Shown here piece after piece: positions 9,113-18,684 of a stretch of 64,000 nt of DNA. Source of the stretch: Paenibacillus taichungensis (lineage in GTDB: Bacteria; Bacillota; Bacilli; Paenibacillales; Paenibacillaceae). Where the stretch lies: the NCBI RefSeq assembly GCF_013359905.1, contig NZ_JABMCC010000111.1, positions 186,001-250,000 of the forward strand, written 5' to 3'. How positions within the stretch are numbered: the first letter of the stretch is position 1; every line of letters starts with the position of its first letter. The notes under the pieces were generated by a model that saw only the letters and a program-made list of their open reading frames with translations, did no database searches and had not been told where the DNA came from. The position numbers and the translations under genes are program-made.

Positions 9113-10012
9113 CTAGGTCGTTACCATGTCGCCGCCATTGACATGAATGCACTCACCAGTGACATAGGAGGAGTCGCGGGAAGCGAGATAAACGTAGGCA
9201 GCCGCAAGTTCATAAGGTTGGCCTGCCCGGCCCATCGGCGTCTCGGTTCCAAATACCTGCACGTCTTCAGCGGAGAAGCTGGATGGAATGAGTGGTGTCC
9301 ATATGGGTCCCGGAGCCACGCAATTCACCCGGATTCCTTCGGATGCGAGTGATTTGGCGAGTACCCGTGTCAGAGAAACCACAGCCCCTTTGGTGGAGGA
9401 GTAATCAATCAGCTGCACGTTACCTTTATAGGCCGTAATGGAAGCTGTATTAATAATGGAAGCACCCTTACACAGATGTGGGAGAGCCGCCTGAATAAGA
9501 AAGAAATAGGCAAACACATTCGTCTGGAACGTATGGTACAGCTGTTCTTCCGTAATATCGACAATGCTTGGCTGTACATACTGCACGCCATGATTGTTTA
9601 CAAGGACATCGATCTTTCCGAAGGTTTCCATGGTCGTACGGATGACAGCCTCGCAGTTTTTCTTCAACCGCAGATCAATCTCGATTAACAGACACCGTTG
9701 TCCGAGCTCTTCAATGCGTTCACGTGTCCTTTCGGCGTCGGTCCGTTCATATAGATAAGCGATGGTGATATCTGCACCTTCCTTGGCAAAAGCAATAGCT
9801 GCCGCTCTGCCGATTCCACTGTCACCACCGGTAATAATCGCAACCTTGCCTTTCAGCTTGCAGCTGCCAATATAAGCAGGATCTTCGCTGATCGGTTCAG
9901 GCACCATCAGGGTTTCCAGACCAGGCTGCTGGTCCTGATGCTGGGGTGGGAAAGCCAGCTTTTGTGGCTTGCACACCGTTTTCTCACCGTAAAAAGGATA
10001 GACAGGATTCAT
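9113..10012 (-). CDS. Short-chain dehydrogenase/reductase, YhdF/general-stress type
   Basis: A classical SDR with a roughly 45-residue N-terminal extension (FPPQHQDQQPGLE..., typical of the GSP39/YhdF subgroup). Motifs: the cofactor loop TGGDSGIGRA, NNHG, catalytic Ser in NTASITAYKG, catalytic YSSTKGA (Tyr-x-x-x-Lys), and the C-terminal ExxxxxxYLAS...TGECIHVNGG. Oxidises or reduces an alcohol/carbonyl with NAD(P); the substrate is not readable. I start at the ATG at 10012 because AGGAGG lies 11 nt upstream; an in-frame ATG 24 bases earlier has no such site. It points away from fosB. Confidence 0.9.
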   Translation of the reverse strand: MNPVYPFYGEKTVCKPQKLAFPPQHQDQQPGLETLMVPEPISEDPAYIGSCKLKGKVAIITGGDSGIGRAAAIAFAKEGADITIAYLYERTDAERTRERIEELGQRCLLIEIDLRLKKNCEAVIRTTMETFGKIDVLVNNHGVQYVQPSIVDITEEQLYHTFQTNVFAYFFLIQAALPHLCKGASIINTASITAYKGNVQLIDYSSTKGAVVSLTRVLAKSLASEGIRVNCVAPGPIWTPLIPSSFSAEDVQVFGTETPMGRAGQPYELAAAYVYLASRDSSYVTGECIHVNGGDMVTT

Positions 10013-10180
10013 TCGATTTACATCCTCCTCGCACATTCATTCATACGCCTAAACTATGCATTCGCCCAGAAGAAGGTGCGCAAGGAGGAAGAAGGGCATT
10101 TGTTTTTGGTGCAAAATATACCATAATAAGGATGTAGCTATTACAACAGTTCATTAAAATGTGGAGGTGTCAGGAGCCCA

Positions 10181-10600
10181 ATGAATATTCAGGGGATTAA
10201 TCATCTGTGCTTTTCCGTATCCAATCTGGAACGGTCCATTACCTTTTATGAGCAGGCTCTCGGTGCCCGTATTCAGGTGAAAGGCCGGAAGCTGGCATAT
10301 TTCGAACTTGCCGGACTATGGATTGCTTTGAATCAGGAAGATGTCATTCGCAATTATACGGAACGAACGTATACACATATTGCATTTACCGTAAAAGAAG
10401 ATGAATTCGACGAGTCTGTACAGCAGCTGCGAGCAGCCGGGGCTCACATTCTTCCCGGAAGACCACGCGATCCGAAGGATGCATTATCCATTTATTTTAC
10501 CGATCCCGATGGTCATCTGTTCGAGCTACATACCGGAAATATGAAGCAGAGACTTGACTATTACCGTGAGGATAAACCCCATATGACCTTTTATACGTAA
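10181..10600 (+). CDS. fosB: FosB-type metallothiol transferase (fosfomycin modification)
   Basis: A 139-residue vicinal-oxygen-chelate enzyme that is very close to Bacillus FosB. The metal ligands are in place: His8 (INHLCFSV), His66 (YTHIAF) and Glu115 (GHLFELHTG). RGRKLAYF-like and [10 protein letters not shown] blocks and the C-terminal DKPHMTF are hallmarks of the family. FosB opens the fosfomycin epoxide by adding a low-molecular-weight thiol (bacillithiol in Firmicutes). GGAGGTG lies upstream of the ATG. It stands alone between a divergent SDR and an S9 peptidase. Such genes are common on Bacillus-group chromosomes. Confidence 0.92.
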   Translation: MNIQGINHLCFSVSNLERSITFYEQALGARIQVKGRKLAYFELAGLWIALNQEDVIRNYTERTYTHIAFTVKEDEFDESVQQLRAAGAHILPGRPRDPKDALSIYFTDPDGHLFELHTGNMKQRLDYYREDKPHMTFYT

Positions 10601-10637
10601 TCGAATGATCTGAAATGGAAAAAATATGACATATCTA

Positions 10638-10665
10638 TTGTGCAAACAATGGATGTACATATAAT
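10638..10665 (+). promoter_or_regulatory. Probable sigma-A promoter of the S9 peptidase gene
   Basis: TTGTGC (-35) and a perfect TATAAT (-10) are 16 bases apart. The element starts 37 bases past the fosB stop and about 65 bases before the peptidase start. Confidence 0.6.
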
Positions 10666-10729
10666 ATGGACAAATACACCCTTAATTTACCACTGTTTGA
10701 TACTTCGTTCATACTCAAGGAGGTTTGTC

Positions 10730-12541
10730 ATGATTCAGTTTCCCAAACCGGATGTGGAACAATATTTCCAGACGTATCGGATTTCCCATTTTGCCGTATC
10801 AGCCGACGAGAAACGTTTGTTTTTTGACAGCAATCTGAATGGACAGCCCAATATCTGGGCGATGGATCTGCCGGGTGGCTACCCGTATCCTTTGACGTAT
10901 TTGAATCAGAGCAGCCAGTTTATCAAACCAGACCTGGAAGGACGTCATATTCTCACGGCGTTTGATCGGGATGGCGATGAGAATTATCATCTGTATGCCC
11001 TTCAACCGGAAGGTGGGGTTCCATTTCCTGTTGTGCCGGCAGAGCCCGATGATCGTTGTTATTTCTCCTATCTGTCCGAGGATGGACAGCGTCTTTATTA
11101 TATGACAAGCAGGGATAACCCGAGCTATCTCAATTCACGCCGAATTAACCTTGAAACGGGAGAGGATGAGCTTCTGCATCAGGGGGAAGAGGTGACAAGC
11201 AATCTGGCTGCTGTGAGCCCGGATGAACAAGCCTACGTAATCCTGAATGTATATTCCAATACCTACCAGACAGCATACGTGTACCGGAACGGTGAGTCAG
11301 AATCCATTATTCCGGTCTCTGAGCGGCAGAGTCAGGTCTCATATGTTCTGTTTGCAGACCATAATCGGCTGCTGATGATCACCAATGATAACGAGCCGTA
11401 CACCTATGTGGCTGAATATCGGTTGGATACTCATGAATTTCGTCCGCTGTGCAAAGTGGAGGGAGAAGACGTGGATATCATCCGCTGGCACAAGGATTCC
11501 GAGACGTTATACTTCTGGACGTTTACAGGTCCCGAGAATCGGATGTACGCGCTGGACAAAGGCTCTGAGCAGCCTCGACGTGTAGACATGCCGCTCGATA
11601 CGGTGGAGGATGTGACAGTCACCAAAGCTGGAAATGTGTATATCTTGGGGCGTGGAGCTATCCAGCCGCATAATATCTATCGGTTGATGGCAGGTAATGA
11701 GTCCTGGGAACCACTGACTGCGAATCGGGTAACAGGGCTTGATCCGAGCGATCTTGTCTACCCGGATGTCATTCGATATAACTCCTACGATGGACTGGAG
11801 ATCGAGGCGCTTTTTTTCAAAGCAAAACCGGAACAGGCTAATGGTTACACGGTATTTTGGCCGCATGGCGGGCCACAGGCATCGGAAGCGAAATTCTTTC
11901 GTCCGATGTTCCAAATGATGCTGGCTCAGGGCTATCATATTTTTGCTCCGAACTTCCGGGGAAGCACTGGATATGGCGCCGAGTTTGGCAAAATGGTTGA
12001 GAGGGATTGGGGTGAGGGCCCAAGGCTAGATTGTGTTGCCGGTATAAACTGGCTGTTTGACGAGGGCATCTCATCACCGGATCGGCTGTTCGTGGTGGGG
12101 GGCAGTTACGGCGGGTATATGACCTTGCTGCTGGCAGGACGTCATCCGGAATTATTCCGCGCTGCGGTTGATATTTTTGGACCAAGCAACCTGTTTACCT
12201 TCCTGGAATCCGTACCGGAAGACTGGAAACCGATGATGGACAACTGGCTGGGTGATCCGGTCCGTGATCGCGAACGATTAACGAAGGATTCTCCGATTAC
12301 GTATCTGGACAAGATGGTCAACCCGATGCTGGTTATTCAAGGTGCCAATGATCCAAGGGTCGTGAAGGCGGAATCGGATCAGATTGTGGCCGCGTTGCAG
12401 GGGAAAGGGGTAGACGTGGAATACATCGTTCTGGATGATGAAGGCCATGGCTTCTCCAGAAAAACGAATGAGATTCTCGTTTATCGGCGGATGCTGGAGT
12501 TTTTGCAGAAACATCAAGAATTGCCGATTGCACAACCTTAA
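10730..12541 (+). CDS. S9 family serine peptidase (prolyl-oligopeptidase type)
   Basis: A 603-residue protein: an N-terminal beta-propeller (about 1-340, with repeats of the WDxDG/NLETGED type) followed by an alpha/beta hydrolase. The catalytic triad is readable: Ser459 in GGSYGGY, Asp541 in NDPRVV and His573 in DEGHGFS. The oxyanion region HGGP precedes FRGSTGYGAEF. No signal peptide, so it should act on peptides in the cytoplasm. The start ATG has AAGGAGG 7 nt upstream; the frame extends 30 codons further up but without a ribosome binding site. It has its own promoter and a terminator. Confidence 0.92.
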   Translation: MIQFPKPDVEQYFQTYRISHFAVSADEKRLFFDSNLNGQPNIWAMDLPGGYPYPLTYLNQSSQFIKPDLEGRHILTAFDRDGDENYHLYALQPEGGVPFPVVPAEPDDRCYFSYLSEDGQRLYYMTSRDNPSYLNSRRINLETGEDELLHQGEEVTSNLAAVSPDEQAYVILNVYSNTYQTAYVYRNGESESIIPVSERQSQVSYVLFADHNRLLMITNDNEPYTYVAEYRLDTHEFRPLCKVEGEDVDIIRWHKDSETLYFWTFTGPENRMYALDKGSEQPRRVDMPLDTVEDVTVTKAGNVYILGRGAIQPHNIYRLMAGNESWEPLTANRVTGLDPSDLVYPDVIRYNSYDGLEIEALFFKAKPEQANGYTVFWPHGGPQASEAKFFRPMFQMMLAQGYHIFAPNFRGSTGYGAEFGKMVERDWGEGPRLDCVAGINWLFDEGISSPDRLFVVGGSYGGYMTLLLAGRHPELFRAAVDIFGPSNLFTFLESVPEDWKPMMDNWLGDPVRDRERLTKDSPITYLDKMVNPMLVIQGANDPRVVKAESDQIVAALQGKGVDVEYIVLDDEGHGFSRKTNEILVYRRMLEFLQKHQELPIAQP

Positions 12542-12583
12542 TTCATAGGATCGTATCCGATTTAAATATATGATGGTTTGAGA

Positions 12584-12628
12584 AAACCGCCAGGAGTGAG
12601 TGTATCTCATCCTTCTGGCGGTTTTTTG
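12584..12628. terminator. Bidirectional terminator between convergent genes
   Basis: AAACCGCCAG (12584-12593) pairs with CTGGCGGTTT (12615-12624), with T6 on the plus strand and an A-run giving T's on the minus strand. It separates the S9 peptidase from the convergent phosphotransferase. Confidence 0.82.
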
Positions 12629-12633
12629 TTGTG

Positions 12634-13671
12634 CTAATTTAGCAAAGCAATTACCGAATCCATGTACTGCTCCGCCCAATCTGCAAAAGGCATATCCGCT
12701 GCCCAGGTCACTCGGCCTGTTGCTTTGCATTCACCCCATAACAAAATACGCTGATAGAGCAGATGCACCCTAAGACGTGTGGCAAAGTGCTGGTATCGCT
12801 CCGAATCCGCTGCACATACAACCTCCCGGTAACCGTGAAGGAATCGTTTGGCAAGTTCGGGTTGACCTTCGCGTACATACATGGCTGTCATTTTGGTTAG
12901 GTCGGCTGTGCCATCTCCAAAATAGGCCGTTGTAAAATCAAACAGACCACTAATCTCCCAGTCCGAAGTAAGGCTATCATCATTCCTCTGAATCACAAAG
13001 TTCTCGACCTTAAAATCACCCATCACAAATCCAGGAACAGGCATGGATTGAAATGCAGATTCAGCGTTTTTTAATTGCTCGTCCACCCACTGTGTATCCT
13101 CGTCTGTTATCATGGAGTACTTTGCAGCATCTTGCAGCCAGTGATGGATTGTGCCATAGAGCCAGTCCAGATATTTGCCTGCAAAGGGAACGATTTGCTT
13201 TGCTACAGGATCATACTCTCCCGCATCAGGGACCTTCCAGCGGTGAAGTTCTGCTAACGACTGGGCAAGCATCGTAGCGATCTTTTCCTGATCCTCCTGT
13301 GAAAGTGAAGCCTGGAATGACGGATCATGCAGGTGCATTCCAGGTAATCGGGGCATGATGGCATAGCTCCAGCCCAATATATCGGTATCTTCATGTAATA
13401 AATATGGATCAGGTACAGGAATGTTGGTGTGAGTTCTCAGCTGTTCTACAAAGAATTGCTCTTCCTGAAGTTGTCCCGCATATAATGGGTTGCCTTTCAG
13501 AATATATTCTCCCTCTGAAGAGCGAATAAGAAGTGTCTGACCCATCACACCCTCATCGGTTCGCTTATAATCCATAAGCGTTCCCAAATTAAAGTCATGA
13601 AGCGCCTTTTGCAAGGATACTCGCTCAATCTCACCAAGTTTATTGGAGCCAAAATAAATACGGGTTGTCAT
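12634..13671 (-). CDS. Aminoglycoside phosphotransferase-fold kinase
   Basis: A 345-residue protein of the APH/choline-kinase fold. The catalytic loop reads FVMGDFKVENFV, where the usual HGD has become MGD but Asp and Asn are kept, and the Mg-binding motif is GLFDFTTAYFGD. An N-lobe Lys is seen in GEYILKGNP. Members phosphorylate antibiotics (aminoglycosides, macrolides) or small metabolites; nothing here identifies the substrate, and a resistance role should not be assumed. AGGAGGGG precedes the ATG. It follows the TPR-SMI1 gene by 17 bases on the same strand, so the two are probably cotranscribed. Confidence 0.82.
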   Translation of the reverse strand: MTTRIYFGSNKLGEIERVSLQKALHDFNLGTLMDYKRTDEGVMGQTLLIRSSEGEYILKGNPLYAGQLQEEQFFVEQLRTHTNIPVPDPYLLHEDTDILGWSYAIMPRLPGMHLHDPSFQASLSQEDQEKIATMLAQSLAELHRWKVPDAGEYDPVAKQIVPFAGKYLDWLYGTIHHWLQDAAKYSMITDEDTQWVDEQLKNAESAFQSMPVPGFVMGDFKVENFVIQRNDDSLTSDWEISGLFDFTTAYFGDGTADLTKMTAMYVREGQPELAKRFLHGYREVVCAADSERYQHFATRLRVHLLYQRILLWGECKATGRVTWAADMPFADWAEQYMDSVIALLN

Positions 13672-13688
13672 AAGCCCCTCCTGCGCTC

Positions 13689-14663
13689 TCAGTCTTCATC
13701 CTCTTCGTCAGATAGATCAAACGTATCAGCATCAACCAATCCGCGAATAAAAGCTTCAAAATTAGGCGCCAGATATGTAATCTCATAATCGTCTTCCTGA
13801 TCCACATGAACCACCGCAGGTTCGCCTTCAGGGCCACAGAATCGATAATCCAGCATCACCACATCATGTCCGGCAGATGGACAATCACAGATCACAATAC
13901 CGAGATCAGGATATCCCCAATCTTCAATCATGAAACGACTTCCAAATTCTCCGCCCAGTGTATTGGACTTGTCCCGTGCAATGCCCATAATCCCCGTAAT
14001 GGCGATATGGTCTTCGGCCCATGAAGTGGCTTCTTTGGTTGGGAAAACGGTGTGTGCAGGGATTCCACCGTTCTGTGTGTTCATTAAATGGATATAGGAG
14101 GCAGGTAATTTGTAGCCTAGCTCTTGTTCCATGGTTTGGATCATCTCCTCGTCAAACGGTGGAGATACATAACTTTCCAACGCATATTCACTCTGTTCCC
14201 AGAATGAAAATGGATCGTAGGACCCGGAAGCGGCTCTAAGGTTGTTCAGCCTGCCACTGTGCTCTAACTCCAACAATATCTCTTGATGGCGCTGTCGATC
14301 CTGTTGCATTTTTTCTGCTTTGGGCCGTGTCCATTCGAGAAATTCGATAGTCGATTCGTCATGGGGCAAGAGCTCGTTTGCCATCTCAAAAGCTTTGAGT
14401 GCTTGCTCATACATTGCCATATGATAATAAGCGTAACCCAACCGGTACTGCCAGAGAGGGTCTCTTGCCCCCTGTTCATGGACGGATAGTAACTGTTGGA
14501 CAGCCTCACGGTAACGTCCTTCATTGTTATACGCTCTGGAAAGTTGTCCAATTAACTCATAATCCCGCTCGAATTCGGGGATTTGTTGAATACGTTCAAT
14601 AATGAGACGGAACTGGTCCTGTTCATGCCATTTGTTTAGTTGCTCCAGCAGTTCTCTTTCCAT
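13689..14663 (-). CDS. TPR repeat plus SMI1/KNR4 domain protein
   Basis: About 324 residues. The N-terminal 120 residues form two to three tetratricopeptide-like helical pairs (LIGQLSRAYNNEGRYREAVQ, WQYRLGYAYYHMAMYEQAL). Residues about 165-310 match the SMI1/KNR4 (SUKH) fold: a PFDEEMIQTMEQELGYKLPASY-type opening, given here in outline, then LMNTQNGG and DWGYPDLGIVICDCPSAGHD. The tail is strongly acidic. SUKH proteins often neutralise contact-dependent toxins, but no toxin gene adjoins it. I take the ATG with GAGG 7 nt upstream rather than the GTG just before it. It lies upstream of the kinase gene. Confidence 0.8.
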   Translation of the reverse strand: MERELLEQLNKWHEQDQFRLIIERIQQIPEFERDYELIGQLSRAYNNEGRYREAVQQLLSVHEQGARDPLWQYRLGYAYYHMAMYEQALKAFEMANELLPHDESTIEFLEWTRPKAEKMQQDRQRHQEILLELEHSGRLNNLRAASGSYDPFSFWEQSEYALESYVSPPFDEEMIQTMEQELGYKLPASYIHLMNTQNGGIPAHTVFPTKEATSWAEDHIAITGIMGIARDKSNTLGGEFGSRFMIEDWGYPDLGIVICDCPSAGHDVVMLDYRFCGPEGEPAVVHVDQEDDYEITYLAPNFEAFIRGLVDADTFDLSDEEDED

Positions 14664-14870
14664 CACTATGCCTCATTTCAATAGGGGAATGTGAACCTTT
14701 TTCCATTATATCTTACAAACTTGCAGGATGGATGGGTACAGTATCCTATCCAGTCGTATAGAAAAAACACTCCCACAAGCAGAAAGCCATCAAGACATTT
14801 CAATAAGGGGAGTGTTGTACAATTTTTATTAGATTGCGTTCATTAAATTAAGCTTACTGTATCAATCAAC

Positions 14871-15902
14871 TTACAGATCGTCAAATCCGTTATCGTCGCC
14901 GACTTTGCCGTAGTTACGGGATTTGGCTTCGAAGAAGTCTGTTTTCGTAGCATTCAGTGCTTCGTCGGAGAAAGGTTTGATCCAAGGCATGCAGTTTACA
15001 TCCACGCCTTCGTATGCTTTTTCCATTCCCATCAGACGCAAGCGTTTGTTAGCAATGTACTTGATGTAGTCTTCCAACTCGTTCAGGTCAATCCCGCGTA
15101 CGTTGCTGAGAGTGTAGTGCGCCCAGTTGGTTTCGAGTTCAACGGCACGGTTGATTGTTTTGTACACATAGTCCATGTTCTCTGGTGTGTTCAGTTCAGG
15201 GAAGTCTACCAGCAGCTGTTTGTACACTTCAGCGAAGAAGTAGCAGTGTTGGTTCTCGTCGCGCTGAATATAAGAGATCATTTGGCTGGTTGCCATCATC
15301 TTCTGGTCACGGGCCAGGTTGTAGAAGAAGGCAAATGTACTATAGAAGAAGATACCTTCAAGTACCAGATCGGCTACCATGGCCTGGAAGAACGTCTGTG
15401 GAGACGGGTTATCCCGGAAGGTTTGGTAGATGTCGGCGATGAACCGGTTACGGTCAAGCAACACCGGATCATGTTTCCAGTATTCAAAGATTTCCTTTTG
15501 CTCCCGATCGGATACGATGGAGGACAGGACGTAAGAGTACGATTGGTTGTGTACAACTTCCTGTTGTCCGATGATTGCCGAGATCGCTTCCAGTGAAGAA
15601 TCCGTGAAATAACGTTTCACGTCACCTACAAACATCGTTTGCATGGAGTCCAATACAGCGAGCAGGGAGATGTTGACTTTGAATGTACGCTGTTCTTCCG
15701 GGTCCAATTGGGCAAATTGGGAAGCATCCTTGGACATAGGAATTTCATCCGCGATCCAGTGGTTGAGCAGCAGTACTTTGTACAGTTTGTACATATGAGG
15801 CATACGAATATCGTTCCAGTTCAGAATGCCTGAGCATTCCCCTTCAATGATACGGGTAGACTGGTTAGGCGCTTCGGTATTAAAAATTTTCTGCAATTGC
15901 AT
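14871..15902 (-). CDS. nrdB: Ribonucleotide reductase, small (radical) subunit
   Basis: A 343-residue di-metal subunit that generates the tyrosyl radical for aerobic deoxyribonucleotide synthesis. All ligands are visible and fall at positions close to E. coli NrdB: Asp85 (LLAVLDSMQ), Glu115 and His118 (QQEVVHNQS), Tyr122 as the likely radical site, Glu182 (VLEGIFFYS), Glu216 and His219 (RDENQH). The C-terminal acidic tail (GDDNGFDDL) would dock on the large subunit. AAGGAG lies 10 nt before the ATG. It is downstream of nrdA but separated by a terminator, so it probably also has its own promoter. No nrdI is present, in keeping with class Ia-like use. Confidence 0.95.
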   Translation of the reverse strand: MQLQKIFNTEAPNQSTRIIEGECSGILNWNDIRMPHMYKLYKVLLLNHWIADEIPMSKDASQFAQLDPEEQRTFKVNISLLAVLDSMQTMFVGDVKRYFTDSSLEAISAIIGQQEVVHNQSYSYVLSSIVSDREQKEIFEYWKHDPVLLDRNRFIADIYQTFRDNPSPQTFFQAMVADLVLEGIFFYSTFAFFYNLARDQKMMATSQMISYIQRDENQHCYFFAEVYKQLLVDFPELNTPENMDYVYKTINRAVELETNWAHYTLSNVRGIDLNELEDYIKYIANKRLRLMGMEKAYEGVDVNCMPWIKPFSDEALNATKTDFFEAKSRNYGKVGDDNGFDDL

Positions 15903-16288
15903 AATCCGTTCACTCCTTGAATGAATTTACACTGTATAACTACGATGACAGAACAACCTTCCGATCGCTGTTATCCCCTGATTTTTTGATTCCCTCTTTT
16001 ATAAGGGGAAATCCGGTGATAAAGGCGAAGCGTATGCTTCCGATGCAGCTTTCTTTCAGAAAGCTTTTAGCTCCGCATCTTCAGCTTTGTTCTGTCCTCT
16101 TCGTTATCGTGTAATCATTAATTCTTTTATATATTAGGGTTGTATAATGTGGCATCTATATCAACATCTCATGATGTTGTGATCGTGTTTTGGGCAAAAA
16201 AGTACCAGGGCAACGCCATTTTGCATTCAAAACAGGATGCCCTGGTAGTCATCGTAGATCTAGTGAGCTTTCAGCATCACGATAAAAC
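15903..16288. other. Intergenic region between nrdA and nrdB
   Basis: These 386 bases hold the nrdA terminator hairpin (16204-16246) and then about 300 bases leading to nrdB. On the minus strand that stretch contains two modest hairpins (around 15990-16015 and 16055-16080) but no open frame of note. TATACAA and TAATATATAA stretches around 16125-16155 could serve as the nrdB -10 region; I cannot pick one with confidence. Confidence 0.4.
16204..16246 (-). terminator. Terminator after nrdA
   Basis: ACCAGGGCA and TGCCCTGGT pair perfectly over 9 bp, with TTTTG/CAAAA in the loop. On the minus strand the stem is followed by CTTTTTT. It should reduce read-through from nrdA into nrdB. Confidence 0.7.
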
Positions 16289-18622
16289 TTAGCTTGCGCA
16301 AGAATCGCATTCTTCAATAGTCAATGCCCGACTGCGGACATAATAAGTTGATTTAATGCCGGCTCTCCAGGCGTGCAGATGCAGTTCCAGGAACTCCGTT
16401 GCTTTGATATCTGGACGAACATACAAGTTGAAGCTTTGTCCCTGATCGACGTGGCGTTGACGGGCAGCGGCCATATTGATGGAAGCATGTTGGTCCACCA
16501 TGAACGCTGTTTTGTAATACCAGATCGTTTTTTCGGACAGGTCAGGTGCCGGGTTGGCAATCTTGTATGTCGTTTTCTCTTCATAGGACAACAGTTCATA
16601 AAGCGGATCAATGCTGGCTGTTGAACCTGCAATGATGGACGTTGAACCATTTGGTGCAATAGCGAACAACCAAGCGTTACGTACACCGTTTTGCTGTACT
16701 TGGGCTTGCAGTTCTTTCCATTGTTCAGTTGTAACGAATTCGCCTACGCGCTCACCTGTAGTGTAATCCCGTTGGTCGAAGTATTTGCCTGTTTGCCAAT
16801 CGGAGCCTTGGAATTTCGGATAATGTCCTTTTTCCTTGGACAGTTCCATGCTGGCTTTCACGAGCAGATAGTTAATTTTTTCATACAGATTATCGTTATA
16901 TGTGACTGCTTCTTCCGATTCCCAACGAATGCCTTCGAGAGCAAGCAGGTGATGAAGTCCGAATGTTCCCAGACCAACCGCACGGTATTGACTGTTGGTG
17001 TATTGGGCTTGCAGCACTTCAATGTTGTTGATATCGATAACGTTGTCCAGCATACGAACTTGAATCGGTACCAGACGCTCTAATACATCATGAGGCACAG
17101 CACGTGCCAAGTGAATGGAGTTCAGGTTGCAGACTACGAAATCGCCCGGCACTTTGGAAATCACGATGCGGGTTTGTCCATCTTTGGTTACGAGCTCTTC
17201 CTTTTCAACTACAGTTGCAGATTGGTTCTGCATGATTTCGGTACAAAGGTTGGAAGAGTATACCATGCCGTGTGCACTGTTCGGGTTCGAACGGTTAACC
17301 GTATCCCGGTAGAACATGTAAGGCGTACCGGTTTCCAGTTGGGATTTCATAACACGTTTCATGATGTCAATCGCCTGAACCGTGATACGGGACAACAGCG
17401 GGTGGTTGACCGCTTCTTCATATTTCTCACGGAACGCGCCTTCGCCTACGGACTCATCATAGAAATCTTCCAGTCCGAGTGGACGACCGTTCTCATCTTT
17501 CCAGCCCATCACTTTTTTCGTTTCATGCGGGCAGAACAGGCTCCATTCGCCGCGGCTCGCTACTCGCTCCATGAACAGGTCAGGCAGGCAGATGCCGTGG
17601 AATACGTCATGCGCACGCATCCGCTCGTCACCATTGTTCAGCTTCAGGTCGAGGAATGCCAGAATGTCTTTGTGGAAAACGTCCAGATAAACAGCGATCG
17701 CACCTTTACGTGTTCCGAGTTGGTCTACGCTGACCGCAGTGTTATTTAGTTGGCGAATCCAAGGGATTACACCAGAACTTGTATTTTTGTGACCCCGGAT
17801 GTCCGAACCACGAGCTCTGACTTTACCGAGATAAACGCCGATGCCGCCACCCATTTTGCTGAGACGTGCTACATCTGTGTTGGAGTCAAAGATGCCCTCA
17901 AGGGAATCATCCACGGTATCGATGAAGCAGCTGGAGAGTTGTCCAGCCACTTTTTTACCCGCATTGGACATTGTAGGTGTAGCTGCTGTCATGTACATGT
18001 TGCTCATTGCCCAGTAAGCTTCCTTAACGAGATCCATACGTCTCTCAGCAGGCTCCTGATGCATCAGGTACATCGCGATAACCATGTAACGCTCTTGGGG
18101 CAATTCCATGACTTTTCCGTCAAAGTCGTGAGCGAGGTAACGTTCTGCCAGTGTGAGCAAACCGATGTAGTCGAACAACAGATCGTTTCGGTAATCGATG
18201 CATTCAGCAAGTTCGTCGATCTGCTCTTTGGTGTAACATTCCAGCAGTTCTTCGCGGTAGATACCTTTCTTCACAAGATCCACTAGAAGGGGGTGGAAAG
18301 CACCGTAAGGCTCTTCCGGGTATGATTTGTATCTGCGGTTGGTTGCCGCTTTCTTGTAAAGGGAAGTAAGCAGGGAGCGTGCCGCTGCGAATTTCCAGTT
18401 AGGCTCTTCCTTCGTTACCAGTTCCAGAGCGCTCATCATAAAAGCGTTGCTGATCTCGTCTCCGGTAACTTCGTCACGACGGAGCTTGCTGTTTACCCCG
18501 CGTACCAGACGTTCCTTGTCGAGCATGTCCAGTCCTTCCAGAATACGATCTGCATATACCGAGATGCGCATATCATCAAAGGCAAGCTGGCGGTTGTTCG
18601 GCTTGGTCACAACTTGTGGCAT
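16289..18622 (-). CDS. nrdA: Ribonucleotide reductase, large (catalytic) subunit
   Basis: A 777-residue catalytic subunit that reduces ribonucleoside diphosphates. Key residues can be read: redox Cys in QLSSCFID, the NLCTEI block with the catalytic Cys and Glu, the partner redox Cys in VVCNLNS, APNGSTSIIAGST, the radical-transfer tyrosine pair in STYYVRSRA, and the C-terminal CDSC that is re-reduced by thioredoxin-like proteins. I start at the ATG giving MPQVVTKP because CGAGGA lies 6 nt upstream; an ATG 21 bases earlier lacks a site. It pairs with nrdB downstream and has an unusually long leader upstream. Confidence 0.95.
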   Translation of the reverse strand: MPQVVTKPNNRQLAFDDMRISVYADRILEGLDMLDKERLVRGVNSKLRRDEVTGDEISNAFMMSALELVTKEEPNWKFAAARSLLTSLYKKAATNRRYKSYPEEPYGAFHPLLVDLVKKGIYREELLECYTKEQIDELAECIDYRNDLLFDYIGLLTLAERYLAHDFDGKVMELPQERYMVIAMYLMHQEPAERRMDLVKEAYWAMSNMYMTAATPTMSNAGKKVAGQLSSCFIDTVDDSLEGIFDSNTDVARLSKMGGGIGVYLGKVRARGSDIRGHKNTSSGVIPWIRQLNNTAVSVDQLGTRKGAIAVYLDVFHKDILAFLDLKLNNGDERMRAHDVFHGICLPDLFMERVASRGEWSLFCPHETKKVMGWKDENGRPLGLEDFYDESVGEGAFREKYEEAVNHPLLSRITVQAIDIMKRVMKSQLETGTPYMFYRDTVNRSNPNSAHGMVYSSNLCTEIMQNQSATVVEKEELVTKDGQTRIVISKVPGDFVVCNLNSIHLARAVPHDVLERLVPIQVRMLDNVIDINNIEVLQAQYTNSQYRAVGLGTFGLHHLLALEGIRWESEEAVTYNDNLYEKINYLLVKASMELSKEKGHYPKFQGSDWQTGKYFDQRDYTTGERVGEFVTTEQWKELQAQVQQNGVRNAWLFAIAPNGSTSIIAGSTASIDPLYELLSYEEKTTYKIANPAPDLSEKTIWYYKTAFMVDQHASINMAAARQRHVDQGQSFNLYVRPDIKATEFLELHLHAWRAGIKSTYYVRSRALTIEECDSCAS

Positions 18623-18664
18623 GAATATTCCTCGCTTTCGCATGTTTAAGAGATAAATTGGAGA

Positions 18665-18684
18665 AATTCTTTATATAAAGAATT
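18665..18684. promoter_or_regulatory. 20-bp perfect palindrome upstream of nrdA
   Basis: AATTCTTTATATAAAGAATT is its own reverse complement and lies 43 bases before the nrdA start. It could be an operator or the AT-rich core of a second, nearer promoter. It is not the NrdR consensus. Confidence 0.5.

Noticed and set aside
10181-10600. FosB as a sign of an acquired resistance island
   Set aside because: No mobile element, repeat or composition change flanks it; chromosomal fosB is usual in this group.
13689-14663. SMI1 protein as part of a polymorphic toxin locus
   Set aside because: No toxin, secretion or repeat genes adjoin it.
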